Below, piece by piece: positions 44,292 to 52,540 of a stretch of 64,000 nucleotides of DNA (positions are counted from its first letter, which is position 1; every line of letters begins with the position of its first letter). Below the pieces are notes generated by a model that saw nothing but the letters and a program-made list of their open reading frames with translations, made no database searches and was not told where the DNA came from. The position numbers and the translations under genes were made by a program. The stretch lies in NCBI RefSeq assembly GCF_008033385.1, contig NZ_VOGY01000007.1, positions 124,001-188,000 of the forward strand. The letters run 5' to 3'. The stretch comes from Algibacter pacificus. GTDB lineage: Bacteria > Bacteroidota > Bacteroidia > Flavobacteriales > Flavobacteriaceae.

Positions 44292-45479
44292 TTAAACCAC
44301 TTTATTTTTTATCAAATTAAACAGTATTAAAGCAATTCCAAAAGGCAATAACGTACTGCAAAGAAAAAGCAAAAGGTAATAGTTTGACAACATGCCGCTT
44401 CCAACAAAAAACTTATAACCTTGAATAAGCAGTAGCATTTCGGTTAAAACAAAGCCCAGTAAAAAGCTATAAATTCCAATATAAAGCCTTTTAGAATAGG
44501 CGAGTAAATTATTTTTCAGAATAAAAGAAAACAGAAATCCAGAAATAACGCCAAGCATTAATAAGTGAATAAAACCAATTACAAAATTACGATGTGTATA
44601 AACCACATTTGAAAATTCTGAAACGATGGAACTGGCCTGAAAAACCGTTTTTAAAATAAAGCACAACACGGCAAAACGATATAAATTAAGGACGACTAGG
44701 CTATCTTTATTAACTTTTTGATACGCTTTAAACTTAATAAGTTTTAGGAATAAAACAAGTGTTACAAGCTGTAAAATAACACCAACACCATTTATCCAAG
44801 GTAAGATAGGATGTGGCGCAAACCACTGAATAGGAAGCGCAAAAGTTAATACAGTCGAGATCACTAAAACCCAATAAAAAAGCTTGAATTGCTTTGTATT
44901 TTCAACTTGAAATAGATGAAAAAACACAGCGAAAACAGCCATTAAAAACCAACCGTTAAACTGAAAGTGTAAAAAGAATTGGATCGCTATTTGATAAAAA
45001 GCCGATGCTTGCCCTAGCATAGACACCGCTGGCCCTAAGCACCAAACGCCTGCTGTGGAAACCAACATAAATACTAGCGCCGTTTTTAGTAAACGACTAA
45101 CCACTACAGATTCCGTTTTATGATGTTTCCAAACTAGATAAGCGAAATAATAACTACAAAAAATATGCAAGGTTGAAAAGGAAATTGAAACCGCCGCATA
45201 GCCTTGAAACGGAAAACTACACATCATGCCTAAAACCGCAAATTCTGTTAACCAAAACAACTTTGTAAAAGCAGGTTTCTTGTCTGGTACAAAATAATGC
45301 ACCATACAAACATAAAGCATTAAATACACCCAACCCAGCATGGCTATATGCGAATGTGCATGGGTTAAAAACCTATAATTTAACCCCACAAAACCAATAA
45401 AAGAATAGCGCAATGCTAAACCCATTAAGGCGGCTATTAAAAAATTAACTAAACAAACTACAACAAACTTTTTAGGCAT
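44292..45479 (-). CDS. Haem-copper-oxidase subunit I-like membrane protein
   Basis: 395 residues with about twelve membrane helices. It has clustered His in LTHAHSHIAMLGW and FLHFQFNGWF, as in the haem-binding helices of cbb3-type subunit I or NnrS-like proteins. The usual catalytic set of six His is not fully visible, so it may be a haem-copper sensor or accessory protein in nitric oxide metabolism. It converges with the nirK operon. Confidence 0.62.
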   Translation of the reverse strand: MPKKFVVVCLVNFLIAALMGLALRYSFIGFVGLNYRFLTHAHSHIAMLGWVYLMLYVCMVHYFVPDKKPAFTKLFWLTEFAVLGMMCSFPFQGYAAVSISFSTLHIFCSYYFAYLVWKHHKTESVVVSRLLKTALVFMLVSTAGVWCLGPAVSMLGQASAFYQIAIQFFLHFQFNGWFLMAVFAVFFHLFQVENTKQFKLFYWVLVISTVLTFALPIQWFAPHPILPWINGVGVILQLVTLVLFLKLIKFKAYQKVNKDSLVVLNLYRFAVLCFILKTVFQASSIVSEFSNVVYTHRNFVIGFIHLLMLGVISGFLFSFILKNNLLAYSKRLYIGIYSFLLGFVLTEMLLLIQGYKFFVGSGMLSNYYLLLFLCSTLLPFGIALILFNLIKNKVV

Positions 45480-45514
45480 TATTATGTTTTATAAACTACT
45501 AAATTAAAAATAAA

Positions 45515-45547
45515 AATCCCAAAAGGTTTAATAAACGTTCTGGGATT
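45515..45547 (-). terminator. Terminator of the universal stress gene
   Basis: On the minus strand AATCCCA and TGGGATT pair, with an inner GTTT/AAAC stem, and are followed by a T-rich run. It lies between usp and the oxidase-like gene. Confidence 0.7.
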
Positions 45548-45635
45548 AGAACACGACTTAAAAAAGTTAGTGATTCAAACTACCAATTAAAATGACGGCT
45601 TAAGCGCATAAAATATAACAGATGTGTTTTTAATA

Positions 45636-46457
45636 CTAAGCGTGTAACACAAGTACTGGCTTTGGTATTTTAGAAATGCTTATTTGAGTGCTTTTCTGTG
45701 AAAATAAAGTGTCTAAAACACGCTCCTTTTTCATAAATACAACTAAAACATCAATAGGATTTGTTTGCAAATAAGTGAGTAACGCAAATTCCATTGGCAC
45801 GCCATTTACAACATGATATTTACATGCCAATATGGATAAGTTAGACTTATCCTCTTTCTCTATTTTTTGGTTTTCATGATTTGGATTAATCCTTAAAACA
45901 TGTAAATTTAATTGATACGCCTCTATAAATTCCAATAAATCCAGGTAATGTTTCCCTTCAATATGATCACGAGAATCTAAGGGTAAAAACAATTCTTTCA
46001 TTGGAGAAAATTTATAATCTTCAGGAATAGCCAAGGTTTTACAATGCACTTTTTTAATAACATTTATGGTGTTACTTCCAAAAAGTACTTCTTTAGCACC
46101 ACTAATTCCATTGGTTCCCATCACAATAAAATCGATATGCTTAGTTTTCACCGCTTGTTTTACAGCATCGGTAAAAACATCAAAATCGATATGAATTTCA
46201 AATTGATGCTTATCATTTTTATAAGTAGTCTTTAATTCTTCAGAAATACTATTTAATTTCTCTCTTGGTACTTTTGTAATAGATTGGTAAATGCTTTCTT
46301 TAGGAGAATGCATTAAATCATCGGACACAAAACTTCTTATTTTATGTACATGCATTAAATAAAATGTACAGATTTCGTTTTTAAAAAAGTGCATGGCATA
46401 ATGCATAGCATTTTTTGAATTGCTCGAAAAATCTGAAAGTAAGAGTATATTTTTCAT
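45636..46457 (-). CDS. Universal stress protein with two Usp domains
   Basis: 273 residues, tandem Usp folds. The first begins ILLLSDFSSNSKNAMHYA and ends with the ATP-loop-like GTNGISGAKEVLFGSNT; the second is more degenerate and ends KIPKPVLVLHA. Cytoplasmic. It lies between the oxidase-like gene and the iron-sulfur repair gene, which suggests low-oxygen or nitrosative stress control. A near-FNR box lies upstream. Confidence 0.88.
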   Translation of the reverse strand: MKNILLLSDFSSNSKNAMHYAMHFFKNEICTFYLMHVHKIRSFVSDDLMHSPKESIYQSITKVPREKLNSISEELKTTYKNDKHQFEIHIDFDVFTDAVKQAVKTKHIDFIVMGTNGISGAKEVLFGSNTINVIKKVHCKTLAIPEDYKFSPMKELFLPLDSRDHIEGKHYLDLLEFIEAYQLNLHVLRINPNHENQKIEKEDKSNLSILACKYHVVNGVPMEFALLTYLQTNPIDVLVVFMKKERVLDTLFSQKSTQISISKIPKPVLVLHA

Positions 46458-46506
46458 GATATTACAGATTAATTCTTAAAACTATTCAAAATAAAAAAGA
46501 AATACT

Positions 46507-46520
46507 ATGATAAAAATCAA
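46507..46520 (-). promoter_or_regulatory. FNR/CRP-like box upstream of the universal stress gene
   Basis: On the minus strand TTGATTTTTATCAT, which is TTGAT-N4-ATCAA with one mismatch. It is 50 bases before the start of usp. Confidence 0.4.
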
Positions 46521-46593
46521 TTTTCCAATTACTGAAAACCCTTGAAACATAAACCTAATAATGCTCCAAGAGTTACACTAATAAAATTTGCTA

Positions 46594-47325
46594 TTAATTA
46601 AACTGTTTCTCTAATTTCACTGCCTTTGGAAATAAAATATTATTTTCTAAATGAATGTGTAAATGCAAATCTTTTTCAAATTCATCGAGCATGGCATAAG
46701 TAACTCTATAAGTATTACAAGCATCTGCAGGCGGCGTATAATTATCCGTAAGTTCTGCTATTTGTCTAAAACGTTCGCCTTCGGTATCATGTTCCTCCAT
46801 CATCATAGCTATAGGGTTTTCAACGGTTCCAAAATGCGGTGCTTGCACGGCTCCATTTTCTAAAGTGGCTTTCACCATTTTTTTTATGAATGGAAAAAGG
46901 ATCAATTCTTCTTTTTTTAAATGTGCCGATAATTCGCCGGCCGATGCTGTAAACAATTCATTAATTTTAAAAAGCTCCGGATGGTGCTCGCCGTGCACTC
47001 GGCATAATTTATCTAAAAACTGACGTAATACAGGGATTTTTTCTTCCACATAGCGGTGATGGGTTTTCTCAATATATTCTGCCAATAAATCTAAAGGCCA
47101 AGATTTATAATCTATAGATTGTCCGGTAGACGTATTTAATACGGCTTCGAGTTCGTCTAGCAATCTATTACGGTCTATACCTTTCTTTTGGCAAGCTTCT
47201 TCAATAGATCGGTTGCCGTTACAACAAAAATCAATTTTATATTTAGAAAAAACCGCAGCGGTTCTAAAATCTTCGGCAACAAATTGCCCAATGTGTTTTT
47301 GAGTGTCTTTATGTAGTGTTTCCAT
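46594..47325 (-). CDS. ric: Iron-sulfur cluster repair di-iron protein (RIC/ScdA/YtfE)
   Basis: 243 residues: the ScdA_N start (FVAEDFRTAAVFSKYKIDFCCNG) with its Cys pair, then a hemerythrin-like domain whose His/Glu ligands are seen in HHRYVEEK, HGEHHPELFK, HLKKEE, EEHDTEGERF and HLHIHLENN. Repairs iron-sulfur clusters damaged by nitric oxide or oxidants. Downstream of an Rrf2 regulator; the palindrome at 47341 lies in between. Confidence 0.93.
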   Translation of the reverse strand: METLHKDTQKHIGQFVAEDFRTAAVFSKYKIDFCCNGNRSIEEACQKKGIDRNRLLDELEAVLNTSTGQSIDYKSWPLDLLAEYIEKTHHRYVEEKIPVLRQFLDKLCRVHGEHHPELFKINELFTASAGELSAHLKKEELILFPFIKKMVKATLENGAVQAPHFGTVENPIAMMMEEHDTEGERFRQIAELTDNYTPPADACNTYRVTYAMLDEFEKDLHLHIHLENNILFPKAVKLEKQFN

Positions 47326-47340
47326 AGGTTGTTTTATTTC

Positions 47341-47354
47341 GGATAAATTTATCC
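47341..47354. promoter_or_regulatory. Perfect palindrome before ric
   Basis: GGATAAATTTATCC, 16 bases upstream of the ric start. A similar half-site AAATAGGATAAA occurs upstream of the Rrf2 gene (about 47850-47861), which fits one regulator acting at both. Confidence 0.55.
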
Positions 47355-47375
47355 TATTTATGTTTAAAAAATTTT

Positions 47376-47810
47376 TTATGTCTTTAAAAATGCTGTTCCA
47401 GATTTAATATTAAGCGCTAACTCTTCCAACGTGGTATTTTCTAACATGTTTTTAAGCTCGTCTCTAACAATTTTAAACTTGTCGTGTGCGGGACATGGGT
47501 GGTTTTCATCGCACTTTTCCATACCTAAACCACAACCAACATATATTTTATCGCCATCAATGGCTTTTACTATTTGCGCTAATTTAACTTCGGAAATTCT
47601 ATCTTTTTGAATTTCGAAACCACCGTGAGCCCCTTTTATAGAATTTACAACATGATGCCTAACTAAGGATTGCAATATTTTTGCTGTGAACGCTTGAGGC
47701 GAATTAATTTTTTCGGCTATTTCTTTAGGGCTAACACGCAAACCCTCATAAGATTTTGTAGCAATAAAAATAGCTGCTTTAATTCCGTATTCACAAGCTT
47801 TAGAAAACAT
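47376..47810 (-). CDS. Rrf2 family transcriptional regulator (NsrR/IscR-like)
   Basis: 144 residues: winged helix at the N-terminus (ISPQ-like reading SPQAFTAKILQSLVRHHVV) and a cluster-binding Cys set in GCGLGMEKCDENHPCP. This is the spacing of iron-sulfur Rrf2 sensors such as NsrR. Next to the NO-repair gene, so NO sensing is the best guess; a -7-type TATATTTG lies on the minus strand just upstream (about 47831-47838). Confidence 0.88.
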   Translation of the reverse strand: MFSKACEYGIKAAIFIATKSYEGLRVSPKEIAEKINSPQAFTAKILQSLVRHHVVNSIKGAHGGFEIQKDRISEVKLAQIVKAIDGDKIYVGCGLGMEKCDENHPCPAHDKFKIVRDELKNMLENTTLEELALNIKSGTAFLKT

Positions 47811-47877
47811 AATGATAATTTTGAGTTACAAATATACAAAGATTTTTTAAATAGGATAAAAACATCTTTATTAAATT

Positions 47878-48231
47878 TTAGGAATATTTATTTCGAAACC
47901 AGACCTTTTGCCATTCCCTTTTCAGAATTAAAAATGAAACCGCTTCGGAGAGCATTAATACATCATCGCCGTTTAGCGCTTTCACATCTTTTTCCGGAAC
48001 ATCAATAATGTAAAGCAAGTTTAAATACTCGGTAAATTTTTCCTGAATAAGTCTATAGACCGTTTCGTGCAACAATAGCTTTAAACTAGACGGTAACACG
48101 TCTTCATGAAAATCTAAATCCACATTGGCCAACAAAAAATCTTTATTAAGTTGTAAAATAAGTTGTTTGTATAAATCCAAAGCGTTAGCTTCTTCAATTA
48201 ACTGATTAAAATTAGTTGGTACTTGCATCAT
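47878..48231 (-). CDS. Conserved hypothetical protein downstream of polyprenyl synthetase
   Basis: 117 residues, soluble, alpha-helical; no motif recognised (FNQLIEEANALDLYKQLILQ; LLLHETVYRLIQEKFTEYL). It starts 32 bases after polyprenyl synthetase ends, so is probably in its operon. Function not known. Confidence 0.68.
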   Translation of the reverse strand: MMQVPTNFNQLIEEANALDLYKQLILQLNKDFLLANVDLDFHEDVLPSSLKLLLHETVYRLIQEKFTEYLNLLYIIDVPEKDVKALNGDDVLMLSEAVSFLILKREWQKVWFRNKYS

Positions 48232-48263
48232 TGAGATTTACACTTCTGTGGAAAAAATAAATT

Positions 48264-49238
48264 TTAAACTACACGGCTCATTAAATTACTACCAAAAGTT
48301 TTAAGCGTCGCTTTTTTACCTTCCGGAATATTTAAAGATTCTAAGACTTCAAAAGCTTTTAACGTATAAGTTTCTATAGCTTTTTTAGTAGCATCGGCAG
48401 ATCCTGAATTTACAAAAAACAGTTTTGCTTTTTCTATTTTAGTGGCCACATCTTCTGGATTAGATGCAAATAACTGAGTAAGCTCGGCACTATCCGTTTC
48501 ATTCGAAAACTCCAAAGCTTTTAAATACAAATAGGTTTTTTTATTTTCTATAATATCGCCACCAACTTGTTTTCCAAAGGTTTCTGGATCGCCAAAAGCA
48601 TCCAAATAATCGTCTTGCAATTGAAACGCAATCCCTAAATAACGTCCGAAACTATAAATATGATCTTGATCTTCTTTTGACGCTTTTGTTACAATAGCAC
48701 CCATTTTCATGGCAGCAGCCACTAAAACTGCGGTTTTATATTCAATCATTTTTAAATACTCTACCACCGTAACATCGGTTCGTGTTTCAAAATCAACATC
48801 ATATTGTTGCCCTTCGCAAACCTCTAAAGCGGTTTTACTAAATAGTTTTGCGAGCTCAAGAAACACAGGGGCTTCGTAATTTTCAAAAAGTTGATATGCC
48901 ATAATTAGCATAGCATCACCCGAAAGAATCCCGGTATTTATATCCCATTTTTCATGGACCGTTTTATGTCCTCTACGCAAAGGAGCATCGTCCATAATAT
49001 CATCATGAACTAAAGAAAAGTTATGAAAAACTTCGATACTTAAAGCCGCGTTTAGAGCTTCTTTATAATCGCCTCCAAAAATATCGGCAGCCATTAAAGT
49101 TAAAACAGGACGCAACCGCTTTCCTCCTAATTCTAAAATGTATTGGATAGGTTGATACAGGTTTTTAGGTTCTTTTGCTGTTGAATAATTTTTTAAAAAA
49201 TCAACAAATTCCTTTTGGTATTTTTCTATTACAAGCAT
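48264..49238 (-). CDS. ispB: Polyprenyl synthetase (octaprenyl/heptaprenyl-type)
   Basis: 324 residues, with the two aspartate-rich motifs: VHDDIMDDAPLRRG (about 79-92) and FQLQDDYLDAFGD near 212. Makes the long isoprenoid chain of menaquinone. I chose the ATG at 49238 (MLVIEKYQKEF); a longer frame from 49256 adds only MVYFCA, which looks wrong for the family. Divergent from the TetR gene. Confidence 0.9.
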   Translation of the reverse strand: MLVIEKYQKEFVDFLKNYSTAKEPKNLYQPIQYILELGGKRLRPVLTLMAADIFGGDYKEALNAALSIEVFHNFSLVHDDIMDDAPLRRGHKTVHEKWDINTGILSGDAMLIMAYQLFENYEAPVFLELAKLFSKTALEVCEGQQYDVDFETRTDVTVVEYLKMIEYKTAVLVAAAMKMGAIVTKASKEDQDHIYSFGRYLGIAFQLQDDYLDAFGDPETFGKQVGGDIIENKKTYLYLKALEFSNETDSAELTQLFASNPEDVATKIEKAKLFFVNSGSADATKKAIETYTLKAFEVLESLNIPEGKKATLKTFGSNLMSRVV

Positions 49239-49324
49239 GGCACAAAAATAAACCAATTGATCACATTAATAACTCAGAACGTAAATTTAATATTAAAAAA
49301 TCATTAAAACTTAGGAAACTATTT

Positions 49325-49354
49325 TTGTTTTTAAAGTTTCCTATTGTACATTTG
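49325..49354 (+). promoter_or_regulatory. Bacteroidota-type promoter for the TetR/RND operon
   Basis: TTG at 49325-49327, a 19-base spacer and TACATTTG at 49347-49354, an exact match to TTG-N19-TAnnTTTG. The ATG of the TetR gene follows 9 bases later. Confidence 0.65.
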
Positions 49355-49363
49355 TTGCAAATT

Positions 49364-49969
49364 ATGAAAGAGAAGATAATAAAAAAAGCCACCGATTTGT
49401 TTTTAAACCTAGGGTTTAAAAGCGTTACCATGGATGATATTGCTCATGAAATGGGCATATCTAAAAAAACCATTTATGTTCATTTCACTAACAAAACCAA
49501 ACTTGTAGAAGCTGTTTCGTTTTCTGTTTTTGATGTTATTTGCGATGGCATTGATGGTATTTGTAGCACATCATTAAATCCCATTGAGGAACTATACGAC
49601 ATAAAAATGTTTGTCATGAACCATTTGGAGCGCGAGAACTCGTCTCCTCAATTTCAACTAAAAAAATATTACCCTCAAATATATGCAACACTCCATTTAA
49701 AACAATTTGAAAAAATGCACGACTCGGTTTGCGAAAGTCTTAAAAGAGGTGTAGATACCGGATTGTTTCGTGACAATATTGATATCAACTTTATATCTCG
49801 AATGTATTTCAATGGTATGTCTGGCATAAAAGATCATAGCATTTTTCCTTTGGAGCTATTTTCAATGCATTATTTAATGGAAAGCTATTTAGAGTATCAC
49901 CTTAGAGCTATTGTTACCGAAAAAGGATTCAAAATTTTAAACCAATTTATAACCACTAACCAATTATAA
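49364..49969 (+). CDS. TetR/AcrR family regulator of the efflux operon
   Basis: 201 residues with the N-terminal DNA-binding helix-turn-helix (ATDLFLNLGFKSVTMDDIAH, IYVHFTNKTKLVEAV). The C-terminal ligand domain is not specific. I chose ATG 49364 because the frame upstream to 49175 runs over the promoter and lacks TetR features. It is followed 2 bases later by the TolC gene, so it is the first gene of its own operon. Confidence 0.9.
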   Translation: MKEKIIKKATDLFLNLGFKSVTMDDIAHEMGISKKTIYVHFTNKTKLVEAVSFSVFDVICDGIDGICSTSLNPIEELYDIKMFVMNHLERENSSPQFQLKKYYPQIYATLHLKQFEKMHDSVCESLKRGVDTGLFRDNIDINFISRMYFNGMSGIKDHSIFPLELFSMHYLMESYLEYHLRAIVTEKGFKILNQFITTNQL

Positions 49970-49971
49970 AA

Positions 49972-51312
49972 ATGAAAAACAAACTAATTGTATTTTTTAG
50001 TTTATTAATTTCTATAACAGCTGCTGCTCAAGAAAATATACAGCATTTTTCTTTAGAAGAAGCGATTTCTTTTGCCTTAGAAAATAATAGAACTGCAAAA
50101 AACGCCAGCCGCGATATCGAAGCTGCCAAGCAACAAAAATGGGAAACTACTGCTACCGGTTTACCGCAACTTAGCGCCTCCGTAGATTATCAAAACAGCA
50201 TAAAACAGCAGCTACAAGTTGCCGAGGCCTCTGCCTTTGGTGGTCCTGAAGGTGAATACGTTGCCTTAGCCTTAGGCTTAAAACAAAGTTTAATAGGATC
50301 TACTACTTTAAGTCAGCTGCTTTTTGATGGTTCTTATATCGTAGGCTTACAATCTGCTAAAGTGTATTTAGAAATATCTAAAAACGCCAAAGCTAAAACA
50401 GATTTAGAGGTTAGAAAAGCTGTTGTTAATGCTTATGGCAATGTTTTATTAACCGAAGAAAGTGTCTCTATTTTAGAACGTAACAAAGCAACACTTCAAA
50501 AAAACCTGGATGAAACTACCAAAATTTACGAAAATGGTTTAGAAGAAGAAGAAAGTGTAGAGCAATTAAAAATAACACTTTCTAGCATTAACAGCACCCT
50601 AAACAATAGTAAAAGGCTAAAAAAAGTAGCCTACCAAATGTTTAATATTACCTTAGGTTTAGATATTGATAATAACACCGTACTCACAGATAATCTAGAA
50701 ACTTTAACTGCAAAAAACATCGATTTAGAGTTTACAAACAATCCCTTTTCTGTAGAAAACACCATAGATTATAAAATTGCAGAAAACGACAAAACTTCTA
50801 AAGAATTATTATTAAAACTAGAAAAATACAAAACATTACCTACGCTTAGCGCATTTATGACGGGAGGATACAGCGCCTACAGTCCAGAATTCACCTTTTT
50901 AGATAGCGACCAAAAATACTACGGTTATGCTATATTTGGAGCAAAATTGAGTATTCCTATTTTCTCTTCGGGAGGAACAAATTCTAAAATAAAACGCGCC
51001 CAAATAAACTTAGAAAAAGCTAAAGATGATTTAACTGAAACGGAACAACAACTAAAACTTCAAATCGCATCGGCAACAAGCGATTATCAATATGCCATTG
51101 AAGAATACAGCAATAAAAAAGAAAACTTAAATTTAGCCGAACGTATCGAGAAAAAAAATCAAACCAAATTTTTCGAAGGTATCGCCTCTAGCTTCGAGCT
51201 ACGACAAGCACAAACCCAACTTTATTCGGCACAGCAAGATTTTTTACAAGCCATGCTTAATGTTATAAATAATAAAGTGGCATTAGAAACCATAACGAAT
51301 CAATCAAATTAA
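49972..51312 (+). CDS. TolC family outer membrane efflux protein
   Basis: 446 residues: signal peptide, then paired OEP repeats with long helices (IEAAKQQKWETTATGLPQLS; LNLAERIEKKNQTKFFEGIA). Trimeric outer membrane channel of the tripartite pump. Confidence 0.92.
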   Translation: MKNKLIVFFSLLISITAAAQENIQHFSLEEAISFALENNRTAKNASRDIEAAKQQKWETTATGLPQLSASVDYQNSIKQQLQVAEASAFGGPEGEYVALALGLKQSLIGSTTLSQLLFDGSYIVGLQSAKVYLEISKNAKAKTDLEVRKAVVNAYGNVLLTEESVSILERNKATLQKNLDETTKIYENGLEEEESVEQLKITLSSINSTLNNSKRLKKVAYQMFNITLGLDIDNNTVLTDNLETLTAKNIDLEFTNNPFSVENTIDYKIAENDKTSKELLLKLEKYKTLPTLSAFMTGGYSAYSPEFTFLDSDQKYYGYAIFGAKLSIPIFSSGGTNSKIKRAQINLEKAKDDLTETEQQLKLQIASATSDYQYAIEEYSNKKENLNLAERIEKKNQTKFFEGIASSFELRQAQTQLYSAQQDFLQAMLNVINNKVALETITNQSN

Positions 51313-51347
51313 ACCAATCAACTTAATTTAGTAAACTCAGCAATATC

Positions 51348-52523
51348 ATGAAATACATATATTCACTATTACTTACAACCCTAATTCTTTCATCTTGTGG
51401 TGGTAAAAAAAACCAATCTGTTGAAGAAATTATTGCAACAGATAACCTTGAATTAATTAGAGAAAAGAAAACAGAATTAGACCTTTCTGCTCAACAAATT
51501 TCTACGCAATTAAAACAACTAGAAGCAAAAATAAAAAGCCTTAACCCACAAACTAAAATACCTTTAATAACAACATTTACAGTTAAGGAAAGTGTTTTTA
51601 CACATTTTGTAGAATTACAGGGGAGTGTAGATACGAAACAAAACTTAATAATTTTCCCAGAATATTCGGGTGTTTTAACCAAAGTGTATGTTAAAGAAGG
51701 TCAAAAAGTAAATAAAGGACAAATACTTGCAAAAATTGACGATGGCGGTTTAAGTCAGCAATTAGCACAAATTCAAATTCAAACCAATTTAGCTAAAACC
51801 ACCTTTGAACGTCAAGAGCGCCTATGGAACCAAAAAATAGGCAGTGAAATTCAATTTTTACAAGCCAAATCTAGTTTTGAAGCGCAACAAGAAGCTGTAA
51901 ACCAATTAGAACAACAAGTGAGTAAAACGGTAATTCGCGCACCGTTTTCTGGAACGATAGACGATGTTATTACCGATCAAGGTAGTGTTGTGGCTGCGGG
52001 GCAATCGCAACTATTTAGAATTGTAAATTTAAACAACATGTTTATTGAAACTGAAGTTCCAGAACGTTACGTATCAGACATTACAAAAGGTAAAGATGTT
52101 AAAATCAATTTCCCAATATTAGGAAAAGAAATAGACGCTAAAGTTCGCCAAGCTGGAAATTTTATTAATCCAGCAAATAGAACTTTTAAAGTTGAAGTTG
52201 AAATTCCAAATAAAAACGGAGATATAAAACCAAACCTTACAGCTAAACTTAAAATTAACGATTACACCAATAACAAGGCCTTTTTAATTCCGCAAAGCAT
52301 CATTTCAGAAAATGCCGAAGGCCAACAATACGTTTACACGATAACCGATAAAAGTAACAATATAGCTAAAGCAAAACGTGTTATTATAGAAACAGGAAAA
52401 ACACAAGGAGATTTAATTGAAGTATTATCTGGTGTAGAACACAACGAAGAAATTATTGTTGAAGGCGCACGTAGCGTGAAAGAAGGACAAAACGTAAAAA
52501 TTCTTGAAAATAACGCTAACTAA
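51348..52523 (+). CDS. RND efflux periplasmic adaptor (membrane fusion protein)
   Basis: 391 residues: lipoprotein signal (LILSSCGGKK), coiled-coil hairpin, lipoyl-like KVYVKEGQKVNKGQILAKI and the beta-barrel domain SGTIDDVITDQGSVVAAG. Links the TolC protein to the RND pump. Confidence 0.93.
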   Translation: MKYIYSLLLTTLILSSCGGKKNQSVEEIIATDNLELIREKKTELDLSAQQISTQLKQLEAKIKSLNPQTKIPLITTFTVKESVFTHFVELQGSVDTKQNLIIFPEYSGVLTKVYVKEGQKVNKGQILAKIDDGGLSQQLAQIQIQTNLAKTTFERQERLWNQKIGSEIQFLQAKSSFEAQQEAVNQLEQQVSKTVIRAPFSGTIDDVITDQGSVVAAGQSQLFRIVNLNNMFIETEVPERYVSDITKGKDVKINFPILGKEIDAKVRQAGNFINPANRTFKVEVEIPNKNGDIKPNLTAKLKINDYTNNKAFLIPQSIISENAEGQQYVYTITDKSNNIAKAKRVIIETGKTQGDLIEVLSGVEHNEEIIVEGARSVKEGQNVKILENNAN

Positions 52524-52540
52524 TTATAAAAACCAAAATA

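Noticed and set aside
44292-45479. Calling this gene a nitric oxide reductase
   Set aside because: The full set of haem and metal-site His of NorB is not visible, so only a family-level name is given.
49175-49363. Long N-terminal extension of the TetR gene
   Set aside because: It covers the promoter and part of the divergent polyprenyl synthetase gene and shows no domain.
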